Of a DNA stretch of 64,000 nt, positions 33,401-41,372 are shown piece by piece; positions within the stretch are counted from its first letter, which is position 1, and each line of letters opens with the position of its first letter. A model generated the notes under the pieces. It did not search any database. It worked only from the letters and a program-made list of their open reading frames with translations, and was not told where the DNA came from. Source of the DNA: CAVSIS01 sp963814875 (GTDB taxonomy: Bacteria; Acidobacteriota; Thermoanaerobaculia; Thermoanaerobaculales; Sulfomarinibacteraceae); assembly GCA_963814875.1 (NCBI GenBank), contig CAWFFJ010000018.1:355166-419165 (forward strand), read 5' to 3'. Made by a program: the position numbers and the translations under genes.

Positions 33401-36334
33401 CAGGAGAAAGACCACGTCCTTGAGCTCGAAGACGATGCCCTGACCGCTTGCGGGGTCCCAACCCCCGCCGAAGGTGACCGTCCCGCGATTGACGCCGGCC
33501 GAGCCTTCCCGAATGGTGACCGCGCCGCCGCGAAGATCCGCGATCAGGCTCAGGTCGCGGATCTCCACGGGCGGATCGCGCAAGACGATGGTGCCGTCGG
33601 GGTGCTTCACATGCACGCTTCCGATCGGCGCGTCCCAAGGCCCCGCGAGCTCCACCGCGAGATGGAGCGGCTTGGTCCCGTGCAACGGTACCGGCAACAA
33701 CGACAGCAGCTCCGGCGCCAGCTCGGCCTCGAGCGAGGCCCGGAGGTCCTTGGCCGCGAGGTCCAACCGACCGGCGGCCTCGACTCGGCTCCGCGGTCCG
33801 ACGAGCTCGACCGGCTCGAGGTCGACCACGGACCCGTCAAGGGTCATCACCACCGTCTGCTGGGCCTTGAGATCGATGTTGGCGCCGGTGATCTCGAGCG
33901 CTTCGAGGCGGACCTCGAGCGCGCGGTCGGCGGGGTCGGCAGGCGACCAGCGCCCGTCCGCGGCAAGGTCGAAGGTCGCTCGGGCGGGCATTTCAGGCTG
34001 TCCCAGTGCCGCGAGCAGCTGCGAGGTGTCCATTCCCTGGCCTCGGATGCGGGCCTGGACCGCTCCGCCCGGTGCGTCAGGCCACAGCCACGACGGCCGC
34101 GGAAAGTCGCCAAGCGGCGCCACCACGCGCAGATCGAGCGGGCCCGGCGCCGCTTCGACCTGGGTAGTCGCCAGCACAATCACCCCACCCGCCATGCCGC
34201 CGGTCAGCGCGACATGCTCCACCGCCGGGCTCGCGGCACTGCTGTGCCACTCGGCGCTGAGCTCGGCCTCCGGGCGTGCGGTCGAGCCCGTCACCCGCAA
34301 GCTGCCGTCGAGCCGGCCCGTCAGGGCCTCCGGAAGCTCGGCGATCAGCTCGGCCAGCTCGATCCCGTTCCAGTCGAGGGTGAGCTCGAGCGGGCCGTCG
34401 AGATCCTGCACCGAGGCGGAGCCGGCGGCGTGCACCTCTCCCCCGGCAAGCCGAACCGCAGCGGAAGTGACCGTGACACGCTGTGGGGTCGCGGTCGCTT
34501 CGAGCTCGGCCTCGTCGACCACCCACCGGTCGATCGCCAACTGTTTCCCCGACGCTGAAACCTCGGCCTGCCAGCCGTCCGCCGTGAGGTTGAACGTCCC
34601 TCGTGCCGTCACGGCCCCTGCGAGAGCCGGCAGGTCCGAACCCGGTACCCGCGCGGCAATAACGGACAGGTCGGCGGCCCCGGCCTCGAACCGCCCAGCC
34701 GCGATTCGCTCGCGCAGAGCCGCCGTACCTTCCGCGGAGGCGGTGAGCCCGTCGCCGGTGTCGACCGCGGCCTGCCACTCGATCTCGTTCAGGTCACCGC
34801 GCGCCGACGCTGCAACGCGCGAGAACTGCTGGCCGGCGAGCACGGGCGTCTGCCATGCGAGCTCGGTCGCAACCGTCGGAGCCTCGACCGTGCCGCCGAG
34901 GCGGAGGTCCATCGTCAGCGGACCGCCTCCGACCTCAGGGAGCGTCGGCAGGTTCTCGGCCCATCGCCTTGCCTCGGCCTCGAAAGCGGCCGAATCGATC
35001 ACCTCGAGGTGGAGATCAGCCTCGAGCGCGCCCCCGAGCGCCACCGTTCCGGCGCCCGTGAGCGTTGCGCCGGGAGCCTCGAGCCGCAGCTCGGAGACGC
35101 TCGCCCGACCGTCGGCGAAGCGTGCCGAAGCGGACGCCCGGCCGTCGTCCCAGACTGCGATCAGGTCCGCCTGTCCCAGGAGGGACGCGGGTTCGACCGG
35201 AGAAGGCGGCACGGTCAGGTCAACCGGTCCCGAGAGCCGCAACGAGGGGGGCAGCCGTACCGGAAGCTCGGACCCGGCCAGCTCGGCAAGCCGAGCCGCC
35301 GCGAGGCCGTCGAGCTCCGCGTGGACTGTCGCACTCCCATCGGGCCGAAGGGTGAACTCCGCGCGTCCCCACCCCGGCCCCGCTGCACTCAGCTTCGGTG
35401 CACCATCGGCGGTTTCGATCGCGAGTCGGTCGACAACAATCCCGGCGACCTCGATCGGCTGGCCGACGTGCCGAAGGTCAAGGCGGAGGCCAACGTCGGC
35501 CGACCACCCCACGTCACCGCTGAGGTCGAGACGTCCGACCAGGGCGGCCCGCGCAGCCAGCTCCGGGTCCCACCACGCCACCACCACGCCCGGCGCCACT
35601 TCGAGCTCGACGTGGCCGACTGCTGAGCGGACCCCGCCGTCGCCGATCTCGGCGCTGCCGGTCGCATGGAGCTCGACCGCCCCGCCGACCACGAGCCGTG
35701 TCACCGAAACGCCGGTGGAGCTCGCGGAGGCCTCGGCCACGGTCGACGTCAGGGCGAGGGTGCGTCCTTCCCGGGTCAGCTCGATCGTACCCACGTCGAT
35801 GCGTGCGCGCGCCGCCGCTCCGCGCAGCTCGCCTGAGAGCTGCACGCCCCGTGCGTCGACCGCGACATCCTGAAAGGCCGCCAGCAGGTCCCCCCCGCGC
35901 AACGCGAGGTGGTCGATCTCGATCACCCGGAAGGGATCCACTGCAGCTCCGGTCGAGGGCTCCCTGGAGGTCAGCTCGGGCAGGTCGCCCCTCAGGTCAG
36001 CGTGGAGCCCCTCGACGGTGACCTGGCGCAGCCGCGGCACATCGCGGAAGAGGTCTCGCCACCGCCACCGGACCACGATCTGCTCGACCGTCACCACCGT
36101 CCGGCCCTCGGCGCCCACGGCGACGTCGCCGAGCTCGAGCCGCCCCGGCCACGGGCGGAAGGCGACCGACCCGGCATCGACCCGCCAGCCGGTCGAGTCC
36201 GTGATCGTCTTCGTGACTCGGTCCCACCCAGCTCGCTGCACGCCGGGCAGCGAGACGATCAGCGCGAGACCCAGAACCAGGATCAGAACGCCTGCGAGGC
36301 TGATGAGAAGCAGACGGCGGCGCCGTGTCACCAC
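30458..36334 (-). CDS. TamB-Omp85 fusion: TamB/DUF490 protein joined to five POTRA domains and an outer-membrane barrel
   Basis: A single 1958-residue chain. Residues about 7-30 are an inner-membrane anchor; about 35-1240 are an AsmA/TamB-like beta-rich shaft, whose DUF490 end includes GEVNIAPGGVLTVGG and IELTGEPGAEPQVDLVAETGTT-type text. From about 1248 (VRKVNLEGPWPLSKRRL) five POTRA-like units follow (near 1248, 1322, 1394, 1473, 1551), and about 1625-1958 is a beta barrel with the Omp85 L6 motif GTIRGFE near 1853 and a C-terminal Phe. Separate TamA and TamB proteins bridge the periplasm and help insert outer-membrane proteins or move lipids; here the bridge is covalent. Five POTRA units match BamA rather than TamA (three). 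The start is a GTG without a strong ribosome site. No frameshift is seen. Confidence 0.9.
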   Translation of the reverse strand: MVTRRRRLLLISLAGVLILVLGLALIVSLPGVQRAGWDRVTKTITDSTGWRVDAGSVAFRPWPGRLELGDVAVGAEGRTVVTVEQIVVRWRWRDLFRDVPRLRQVTVEGLHADLRGDLPELTSREPSTGAAVDPFRVIEIDHLALRGGDLLAAFQDVAVDARGVQLSGELRGAAARARIDVGTIELTREGRTLALTSTVAEASASSTGVSVTRLVVGGAVELHATGSAEIGDGGVRSAVGHVELEVAPGVVVAWWDPELAARAALVGRLDLSGDVGWSADVGLRLDLRHVGQPIEVAGIVVDRLAIETADGAPKLSAAGPGWGRAEFTLRPDGSATVHAELDGLAAARLAELAGSELPVRLPPSLRLSGPVDLTVPPSPVEPASLLGQADLIAVWDDGRASASARFADGRASVSELRLEAPGATLTGAGTVALGGALEADLHLEVIDSAAFEAEARRWAENLPTLPEVGGGPLTMDLRLGGTVEAPTVATELAWQTPVLAGQQFSRVAASARGDLNEIEWQAAVDTGDGLTASAEGTAALRERIAAGRFEAGAADLSVIAARVPGSDLPALAGAVTARGTFNLTADGWQAEVSASGKQLAIDRWVVDEAELEATATPQRVTVTSAAVRLAGGEVHAAGSASVQDLDGPLELTLDWNGIELAELIAELPEALTGRLDGSLRVTGSTARPEAELSAEWHSSAASPAVEHVALTGGMAGGVIVLATTQVEAAPGPLDLRVVAPLGDFPRPSWLWPDAPGGAVQARIRGQGMDTSQLLAALGQPEMPARATFDLAADGRWSPADPADRALEVRLEALEITGANIDLKAQQTVVMTLDGSVVDLEPVELVGPRSRVEAAGRLDLAAKDLRASLEAELAPELLSLLPVPLHGTKPLHLAVELAGPWDAPIGSVHVKHPDGTIVLRDPPVEIRDLSLIADLRGGAVTIREGSAGVNRGTVTFGGGWDPASGQGIVFELKDVVFLLPGQIISRWSGDLSVGPTSRGLALVEGELVLDGGMWDAPVSLADLIAGEGTAPLAADDPLFGILLDIDVRGRGGIQVNNNLGKFDLGWSVLSITGNAAEPRVVGEVNIAPGGVLTVGGQAVKLQRGTIELTGEPGAEPQVDLVAETGTTFGAGGGGATWDDLARVGLAQGVTSVLGLNNEALEPADIAVETEKPPATRFSIGQSIGRHLALFFTTDLRQPQDTTTLLQLWNLRQLPGLALQGFSSTNEQWGWAAIERASWGGSPEAGEGPIVRKVNLEGPWPLSKRRLRRAVGVTPGQPFDPFLVFVGELRLERALAEEGYYEAVVEGEASTDERRRTLTFRAEPGPRQAFEFRGDKVKTAWRREVEALYLPPPLEKTALQTMKGDLERRLAATEHPDARIDILRDGDLVVVQVDEGPKLKLTGPRVVGLPPGAADFVSSILGSPAELASLEDAVPAMKARVERLLDREGYPDAKVVSIRREPIEKGIAEVVVEVDPGTRLEVASVRLDGTDPLGALPREGENLAPGSPVSRRRLDDVARRMRRTYREAGYVEATVRVDVERADQSRAPTVVVRLEPGPLRMVESVDISGLRHLKESVVRHGVEIRPGQPLSPSGVDQTIENLAGFRPIQRVEVRSIPTGPDAANVEVEVFEKDRWTAGGGARWTSDRGTEAVLDLRDDNLLGRGFSLNLRGRKASDEQDGLVLLSLPPLPGNTITVSGSVHFNTLDTPGPIWVNRRETREATLEMNRQINVGAVERVYYTFSRVHNYDVDSTDIFPYDTTTDIGTVGVQFYRDRLDNPFLPSRGNYVSADLGWSPQALGSDLDTARSFLTGTLAWSPGRDITLYQSLRLGVAVALTGELDPVLKFKTGGQGTIRGFEFESVGHTVDYVGIPDVVGGGALLILNEELRVRVWGGLRLAVFVDAGQAWESWNRREEPLAVGAGFGFRWATPIGPIWGDIAWPVANPGLNSGPKFYIGFGRPF

Positions 36335-36552
36335 ACGAGTCTACCCGAGGCCGGTGGGAGCCGGGGCTTGTCCCGGCGCACCGGTGAGCGGAACCCGAAT
36401 GCGCGCAGCGCGTCACTGGAGGCGGGATCCGCGCAGCGAATCCAAGGCAGCGCGTACCCTAGTGCCCCTGCCCCCGCTCCCCCGACGGATCCGCCTCTCA
36501 AGGGGCACTGCGGCATGCGCTGCTAAGGTATCCTTCGCAGGGGAGACCAGCC

Positions 36553-37611
36553 ATGAAAGCCGTGATTCTCGGGACCGGGATGCACGTTCCGCAACTGGTG
36601 ATTCGCAACGACGACCTGGCGCGGATCATGGAGACCACGGACGAGTGGATCCGGGTGCGGACCGGAATCGAGGAGCGGCACTACGCCGAGCCGGGCGTGG
36701 CGTCCTCCGACCTTGGGGTGGAGGCCGCGCGGGCCGCGCTCGCCGACGCGGGCATCGCCCTCGAGGAGATCGACTACGTCGTCTTCGCCACCATGACGCC
36801 GGACTACTACTTCCCGGGCTCCGGACCGATCCTCCAGCACAAGCTCGGCCTTCCCATGGTCCCGTGCCTCGACATCCGCCAGCAGTGCGCCGGCTTCATC
36901 TATGCGCTCCAGGTCGCGGACGCGATCATCCGTTCCGGCCAGTACAAGAAGCTGCTGTTGGTGGGATCCGAGGTTCACACCTCCTTGCAACCGTGGTCCG
37001 ACTCCACCTGGCGTGTGCTGCTGGGCGAAACGCCCGGCCCCGTCACGCCGGACGAGTGGCAGCGCAACAACGCGACCCGCGACCGCACCGTCCTCTTCGG
37101 AGACGGCTCGGGCGCCGTCGTGATCGGCGCCGCCGACGGCGAACGGGGCATCCTCGACGTCCTGCTCCATTCCGACGGCGCCAACGTCGAGCGTTTGTGG
37201 ACCAAGGCCGGAGGCAGTGCCTTCCGGCCCTACTTTGACGCCACCATGGTGGAGACCGGGGACATCACTCCGGTGGTCGAAGGCCGCGAGGTGTATCGCC
37301 TGGCGGTGCGGTTCATGCCCGAGGTGACCCTGGCGATCCTCGAGCGCAACGGGTTGACCGTGGACGACCTCGACCTCGTGATCATGCACCAGGCCAACCT
37401 GCGCATCAACGAGGGCGTCCAGAAGCGGCTCGGGCTGCCGAACGAGAAGGTCTTCAATAACATCCAGAAGTACGGCAACACCACCGCGGCCACGATCCCG
37501 ATCGCGTTCCACGAGGCGCGCAAGGCGGGTCGCGTGAAACCGGGCGACCTGGTGTGCTTCGTCGGTCTCGGCAGCGGCCTCAACTGGGGCGCGGTCCTCT
37601 ACCGGGCGTGA
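36553..37611 (+). CDS. 3-oxoacyl-ACP synthase III-type enzyme (KAS III, FabH-like)
   Basis: Thiolase-fold enzyme of 352 residues that would condense an acyl-CoA with malonyl-ACP or a related donor. The catalytic triad is C112 (IRQQCAGF), H279 (IMHQANLRI) and N309 (KYGNTTAATIP). Compared with typical FabH (about 320 residues) it has an extra stretch of roughly 20 residues around 155-172 (GETPGPVTPDEWQ), between the GSEVHT strand and LFGDGSGAV. No acyl carrier or other fab gene is adjacent, so a specialised role is as likely as bulk fatty-acid initiation. The ribosome site is GGGGAG. Divergent from the TamB-Omp85 gene. Confidence 0.85.
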   Translation: MKAVILGTGMHVPQLVIRNDDLARIMETTDEWIRVRTGIEERHYAEPGVASSDLGVEAARAALADAGIALEEIDYVVFATMTPDYYFPGSGPILQHKLGLPMVPCLDIRQQCAGFIYALQVADAIIRSGQYKKLLLVGSEVHTSLQPWSDSTWRVLLGETPGPVTPDEWQRNNATRDRTVLFGDGSGAVVIGAADGERGILDVLLHSDGANVERLWTKAGGSAFRPYFDATMVETGDITPVVEGREVYRLAVRFMPEVTLAILERNGLTVDDLDLVIMHQANLRINEGVQKRLGLPNEKVFNNIQKYGNTTAATIPIAFHEARKAGRVKPGDLVCFVGLGSGLNWGAVLYRA

Positions 37612-37623
37612 GCCGAAGGGGAC

Positions 37624-37804
37624 AAACCACCAAGACACCAAGAAGACATCAGGTAGCCCAGGCAGCAAGACCCGGGGGGAAAGGGCGGTCGAACACGGCA
37701 TCGGAGGGCGACCACAGGCCTGAAGCGAAGAGGCTCTCTCTCACCGAGCCGGGGTCCGAACTCTTCTCTCTGTGATGGCTTCGTGTCTTGGTGGTGGTTC
37801 TTCA
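37624..37804. repeat. Octamer-period inverted repeat element E between convergent genes
   Basis: The left arm (37626-37651, ACCACCAA/GACACCAA type) and right arm (37773-37800) are inverted copies that match along about 26 nt with a few changes. The right end is fused to the ACT-protein stop: the minus strand reads TGAAGAACCACCACCAAG starting at that TGA. The left end begins about 15 nt after the KAS III stop. The 120-bp centre has no evident gene. Confidence 0.88.
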
Positions 37805-38329
37805 GCCGCTGACTGGCTCGACGGTGACTTCGACGTTCATCTCGTCACCGACAGCTCCGAGCGCTGCAGCGAGCTCGTCGCACGAGATGCCCGGCGGAAT
37901 CGAAACCGTCGCCCGCATCTGGAACAGCGGCTGACCGCTCATCGGTGCGGCCTCGACCTCGGTGTCGAGCGACTCCACGTTGACTGCACGCCGTGCGAGA
38001 TCACGCGCCACCGCATGGATGATGCCCATGTGATCGGCGCCGGAGACGCGAATCGTCGCCCGGCCGGCTTCGGCCACTGGCGGGCCCATGCTGGTCAGGC
38101 GCGTGTGTACCACGTACGACTCTTCAGCCAGCCGTTCCACCGCGCTCCGAAGGTCGTCGATCCGCTGTACCGGCGCCGCCACCAGAACCAGCATCGCGAA
38201 CTCGCCCCCGAGCCGCGCCATCCGGCTCGACTCGACGTTGCCGCCGTGCTCGACGATCAGGCGGGTGACCCTCTCCACGAGCCCCGGTCGGTCGTTTCCG
38301 GTCGCGGTCAGGACGAGGTGCTGGCGCAT
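37802..38329 (-). CDS. GcvR-like double ACT-domain protein
   Basis: A 175-residue protein made of two ACT domains: HLVLTATGNDRPGLVERVTRLIVEHGGNV at the start and ATIRVSGADHMGIIHAVARDLARRAVNV from about residue 90. This matches the GcvR glycine-cleavage repressor/ACT-regulator family, which senses glycine or related amino acids and acts through protein contacts, since no DNA-binding domain is present. The gcv genes are not in the window, but lpdA (window start) and the malate synthase/aminotransferase pair point to glycine-glyoxylate metabolism. Its stop codon abuts repeat element E. Confidence 0.83.
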   Translation of the reverse strand: MRQHLVLTATGNDRPGLVERVTRLIVEHGGNVESSRMARLGGEFAMLVLVAAPVQRIDDLRSAVERLAEESYVVHTRLTSMGPPVAEAGRATIRVSGADHMGIIHAVARDLARRAVNVESLDTEVEAAPMSGQPLFQMRATVSIPPGISCDELAAALGAVGDEMNVEVTVEPVSG

Positions 38330-38561
38330 GCTCTGGCTCCCATGGCAACGGACGGCTCGGAGCCGATCCCAACCTGCAACAGGGTTTCAACCGGACCGCT
38401 TCCCTTTCCCACGTGTTCTTCCCTCGAAACCACGGGTCGAGGTGCCGCTCCTCGAAGCCGCCCGGTACGGCCCTCTCCCGGACCTTCGAAGCGGTTCCGG
38501 CCGGAGCGCCCTACTCCGGCTGTGCCTGCTCTGAAACCCCAGTCGAGCGCAGCTCGACACC

Positions 38562-38595
38562 AGCATCTGTCACCGGTCCTCCGGTGAGAGATGCT
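38562..38595 (-). terminator. Hairpin overlapping the anti-sigma factor stop codon
   Basis: AGCATCTGTCACCGG pairs with CCGGTGAGAGATGCT with one mismatch around a TCCT loop. The stop codon of the anti-sigma gene (38594-38596) lies in the arm. There is no T-run after it, so it may block ribosome-following degradation or act as a weak terminator. Confidence 0.55.
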
Positions 38596-39244
38596 AGGAC
38601 TGCGCCGGGAGCTGCGAAGCGCGCCACAGCAGGTCGACCTCGTCACGCCGGGTCTCGAAGAGCAGACGACGGAGGTCCGCGTTGTCGGGCTCGTGAACCA
38701 GGGCACGCTCGATCGACGCGATGGCTTGGTCGATGACCTTGAGGTTCTCGTCGATGACGGCTCGGGTGCGCGGAGTGAGCGACTCACGGCGCTGGTCGAA
38801 GACCCGCTCGAGCTGCCCGCTGAGGCGGATCAGCTCGGCGTCGGTGCCACGCCAGCTCGCCTCCATCAACCCGGCCGGCGCGCTCGCGCTCTCCCGCGAC
38901 GCCCCCCCGGACACCGACTGTCCGTGCCCCGCGACCAGCGCACCGAGCGCCGCCGCGACGACCAGCGCGGCAGCCATCGCAAGCGCGCGCAGCACCGGTC
39001 GACGAACGTGAACGGAAGCGCCCGCGCCCAGCCGGGCCGCGATCCGCGGCCACAGGTCGCGCTCCGGCGTCACCGTCCGCGGCAGCGACCGAGCGGCCGC
39101 GACCAGCGAGTGGAGGTCGACCAGCTCGGCGCGGCATGCGGCACACGACTCGAGGTGCGTGAGCACAGCGGGCTTGCGAGCAGCATCGAGCTCGCCGTCT
39201 ACCAGATCGTCGAGAAGTGGTCGAATCTCACTACAGCCGTTCAT
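38594..39244 (-). CDS. Zinc-finger (ZAS/zf-HC2) membrane anti-sigma factor
   Basis: About 216 residues. The N-terminal zinc anti-sigma motif is H30-x3-C34-x2-C37 (THLESCAACRAEL), followed by a single membrane helix (VLRALAMAAALVVAAALGALV, about 84-104) and a periplasmic helical domain of about 110 residues with an Arg/Glu-rich coiled segment. It would hold the ECF sigma factor inactive until an envelope signal releases it. The ATG overlaps the sigma gene's TGA by 4 bp, the standard operon order. Confidence 0.88.
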   Translation of the reverse strand: MNGCSEIRPLLDDLVDGELDAARKPAVLTHLESCAACRAELVDLHSLVAAARSLPRTVTPERDLWPRIAARLGAGASVHVRRPVLRALAMAAALVVAAALGALVAGHGQSVSGGASRESASAPAGLMEASWRGTDAELIRLSGQLERVFDQRRESLTPRTRAVIDENLKVIDQAIASIERALVHEPDNADLRRLLFETRRDEVDLLWRASQLPAQS

Positions 39245-39810
39245 GACAGAGCCTCCCGCAGCAGTCGCCGCGCCCGGTGCAGCTGCGCCTTCGAAGTCCC
39301 GACCGCGACCCCGAGCAGGCGTCCGATCTCCTCGTGGCGGTAGCCCTCGACGTCGTACAGGACGAACACAGTCCGCGCCCCGTCCGGCAGGCCGGCAATG
39401 GCCCGCTCGAGGTCGACCGCAACCCCCGGCTCGCTCGCGGGCGCCGCCTCGGCGGCCGCCTCGATCACATCGCTCGGGCTTTCTCTCAGCTCCCGCCGAA
39501 TCCGGCTGCGGTGGTGTCCGAGCACCACGTTCACCGTCAGCCGGTGAAGCCAGGTCGAAAACGCGCTGTCTCCCCGGAACGACCCGAGGTTGCGCCATGC
39601 CCTCACGAATGCCTCCTGAGCGAGCTCTTCGGCGACGTCGCGCCGGCCGGACATCCGCAGGCACAGCGCAAAGACCCGTCCCGCGTTGGCCCGGTAGAGC
39701 GCCTCAAAGGCGCCCGCCGCGCCCTGCCGCGCTCGCCGGACGAGGATGCTCTCGTCGACGACGGCCACACCATCGGCCGCGTCACCCGGGTCGTCGATCA
39801 CCTCGGCCAT
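39241..39810 (-). CDS. ECF RNA polymerase sigma factor
   Basis: Sigma-70 family ECF factor of about 189 residues. Region 2 contains EALYRANAGRVFALCLRMSGRRDVAEELAQEAF-type sequence with the conserved AEELAQE and WLHRLTVN segments; region 4 contains LPDGARTVFVLYDVEGYRHEEIG followed by a helix-turn-helix (VAVGTSKAQLHRARRLLREAL). I chose the ATG at 39810 because the upstream part of the long ORF is non-conserved and includes an AT-richer promoter-like patch; a GTG at 39828 is an alternative. It is paired with the membrane anti-sigma factor and lies just downstream of the VWA operon, a possible target. Confidence 0.88.
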   Translation of the reverse strand: MAEVIDDPGDAADGVAVVDESILVRRARQGAAGAFEALYRANAGRVFALCLRMSGRRDVAEELAQEAFVRAWRNLGSFRGDSAFSTWLHRLTVNVVLGHHRSRIRRELRESPSDVIEAAAEAAPASEPGVAVDLERAIAGLPDGARTVFVLYDVEGYRHEEIGRLLGVAVGTSKAQLHRARRLLREALS

Positions 39811-39999
39811 CGCCGCGAGCGCTTCCACACCCTCTGAGATGCCACAGACATGCACAAAGTTTACGCCGGCTCGGATCCGATCCCCTGCCGGAGAGTCTGC
39901 GACCTCCGGGCGGACTCGAAGCGAGGTGCGCGAGACGGCACGTCGTGTGGTGATGACGACGCCCCGAGGACCGGAGGCGTAGCCCTCCTCCTGCCAGGA

Positions 40000-40183
40000 G
40001 AGTCTGCGGTCCGCAAGGAACCTCGTCACGAGGGGCGCACAACGCCGCGAGCCGGCCCGATTCTCCGTGTGTCGGCCGACGAAGGCGTAGCCCAGCTACG
40101 TTGAGGAGGACGACGCGCGGAAAGCGCGTCGGATCGCCGTGGTGGGCGGTCCGCAGTAGAGGTTCCTTGCGGACCGCAGACTC
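40000..40183. repeat. 184-bp element with 25-bp perfect terminal inverted repeats
   Basis: The arms at 40000-40024 and 40159-40183 are perfect 25-bp inverted copies (starting GAGTCTGCGGTCCGC). The interior holds a partial third copy of the GCGGTCCGC core (about 40146-40154) and two small hairpins (GTAGC-CCA-GCTAC near 40089; GACGCGC-GCGCGTC near 40110). It sits between the ECF sigma gene and the VWA gene; its right arm ends inside the VWA stop codon. The remainder of the 39811-40181 gap (39811-39999) shows no gene. Confidence 0.85.
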
Positions 40184-41372
40184 AGAAGTCTATGTACCCC
40201 TCGCCCACCCTCACATCCGCCCCGCCCCGGTCGACCTTGACGTCGACCTTGTGCCACGCGCCGTCATTGCGCCGACTCGACGGGTAGTAGCCGAGCACGT
40301 ACTGCTCGCGCAGCTCTTGAAGGATGCCGAGAAACACGGGCTGGATCTGGTCGATGGACTGGATCGAGGAAATGCTGCCGCCGGACTGGAGGACCGTCTG
40401 CTTGAGGAGCTCGAACTGCTGCTTGTACTCGCTCGGATCACGCCACGCCGACGACAGCCGTACACCTTCGTCGTCGGCCTCTGCCGAGCCCGCGCGGCGC
40501 AGTCGAATCCAGTAGATCAGCGCCTGGCTCCTGCGGGCACGCTCGGCGACGTCCTGCATGCTGAGCACGCTGTGCGAGTCGACGCCATCCGAGAGCAGGA
40601 TCACTACCCGGCGGCCCTGGCGCTGCTCGAGCAGCTTCAACGCAACGTAGAGGTAGTCGTGCAGGGCGGTCCCGCCCGCGGCACGGGCGGTGGCGAGGCT
40701 GGCGGTGATGACCTCCTGCACGTTGGAGAACGGCGTCGTGTTGAGCAGGCGGTCGGAGAAGACCATGACCTTGGCCTGGTCGAGCTCCTGCATGCCGCCC
40801 ACGAAGGCGGTGGCACCGGCCATTGCGGACTGGAGCTTGTCGCCGGCCATTGACGCGCTCGCGTCGATCATCAGCACCGCGGTGAAGGGGATGTCACCGA
40901 GGGCGAAGGTCACAAGATTCTGCTCCGCTCCGTCGTCACGAATCGTGAAATCCTCGGGTCGCAGGTCGAGAACTCGCTGCTCGTTCTTGCTGACGGTGAC
41001 GTAGAGCTGCTGCAGCTCGACCTCGATCTCGCGTGCAATCGGGACCGCCTGGGACTCCACCCGGTCGGTCGCCTCGCCGCCGGCCTCGGCGCGGGCAATG
41101 ACCTCGAAGACGTGCGGCGTGTTGTCGGCGCCCAGGTCGACTCGAAGCCGGTAGGGCTCCACGGACAGTGTCCCGACCGTCCGTCCGTCGACCCGGAACT
41201 CGACGCTGGCAACCGGCTCGGCCGCCACGACCTCGGCAACGAAGTCGACCTCGCCGATCGCAAAGTCGCCGTTCTTCGGCTCCACGATGCGGACCCAAAC
41301 GTCTGCGGCGTTCGCGGCCGAGGCAGCCGCGACCATGAACGCCATCACGACCGTTCGTGCGAGGCTCCCCAT
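40182..41372 (-). CDS. Exported VWFA-related domain protein with intact MIDAS
   Basis: About 396 residues: signal peptide (ARTVVMAFMVAAASAANA), an N-terminal beta-sandwich (about 25-115), then a von Willebrand A domain with MIDAS residues D170-x-S172-x-S174 (MIDASASM) and ILLSDGVDSHS. The C-terminal QYVLGYYPSSRRNDGAWHKV followed by KVDRGG...VRVGEGYIDF is the hallmark of the VWFA-related family abundant in Acidobacteriota. Probably a periplasmic or surface metal-dependent adhesion/scaffold protein. The ATG shares one base with the TPR gene's stop, so it is third in a three-gene operon. Confidence 0.9.
   Translation of the reverse strand: MGSLARTVVMAFMVAAASAANAADVWVRIVEPKNGDFAIGEVDFVAEVVAAEPVASVEFRVDGRTVGTLSVEPYRLRVDLGADNTPHVFEVIARAEAGGEATDRVESQAVPIAREIEVELQQLYVTVSKNEQRVLDLRPEDFTIRDDGAEQNLVTFALGDIPFTAVLMIDASASMAGDKLQSAMAGATAFVGGMQELDQAKVMVFSDRLLNTTPFSNVQEVITASLATARAAGGTALHDYLYVALKLLEQRQGRRVVILLSDGVDSHSVLSMQDVAERARRSQALIYWIRLRRAGSAEADDEGVRLSSAWRDPSEYKQQFELLKQTVLQSGGSISSIQSIDQIQPVFLGILQELREQYVLGYYPSSRRNDGAWHKVDVKVDRGGADVRVGEGYIDF

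Noticed and set aside
33474..35873. Long plus-strand open frames (780 and 799 codons, from 32216 and 33474) inside the TamB-Omp85 gene
   Set aside because: Ser/Arg/Pro-rich low-complexity translations opposite a clearly coding strand; no start context or family.
40088..40110. Integron attC-like site
   Set aside because: A GTTGAGG core-like string and a small hairpin are present, but the second core and L-box arrangement are missing and no integrase or cassette genes occur.
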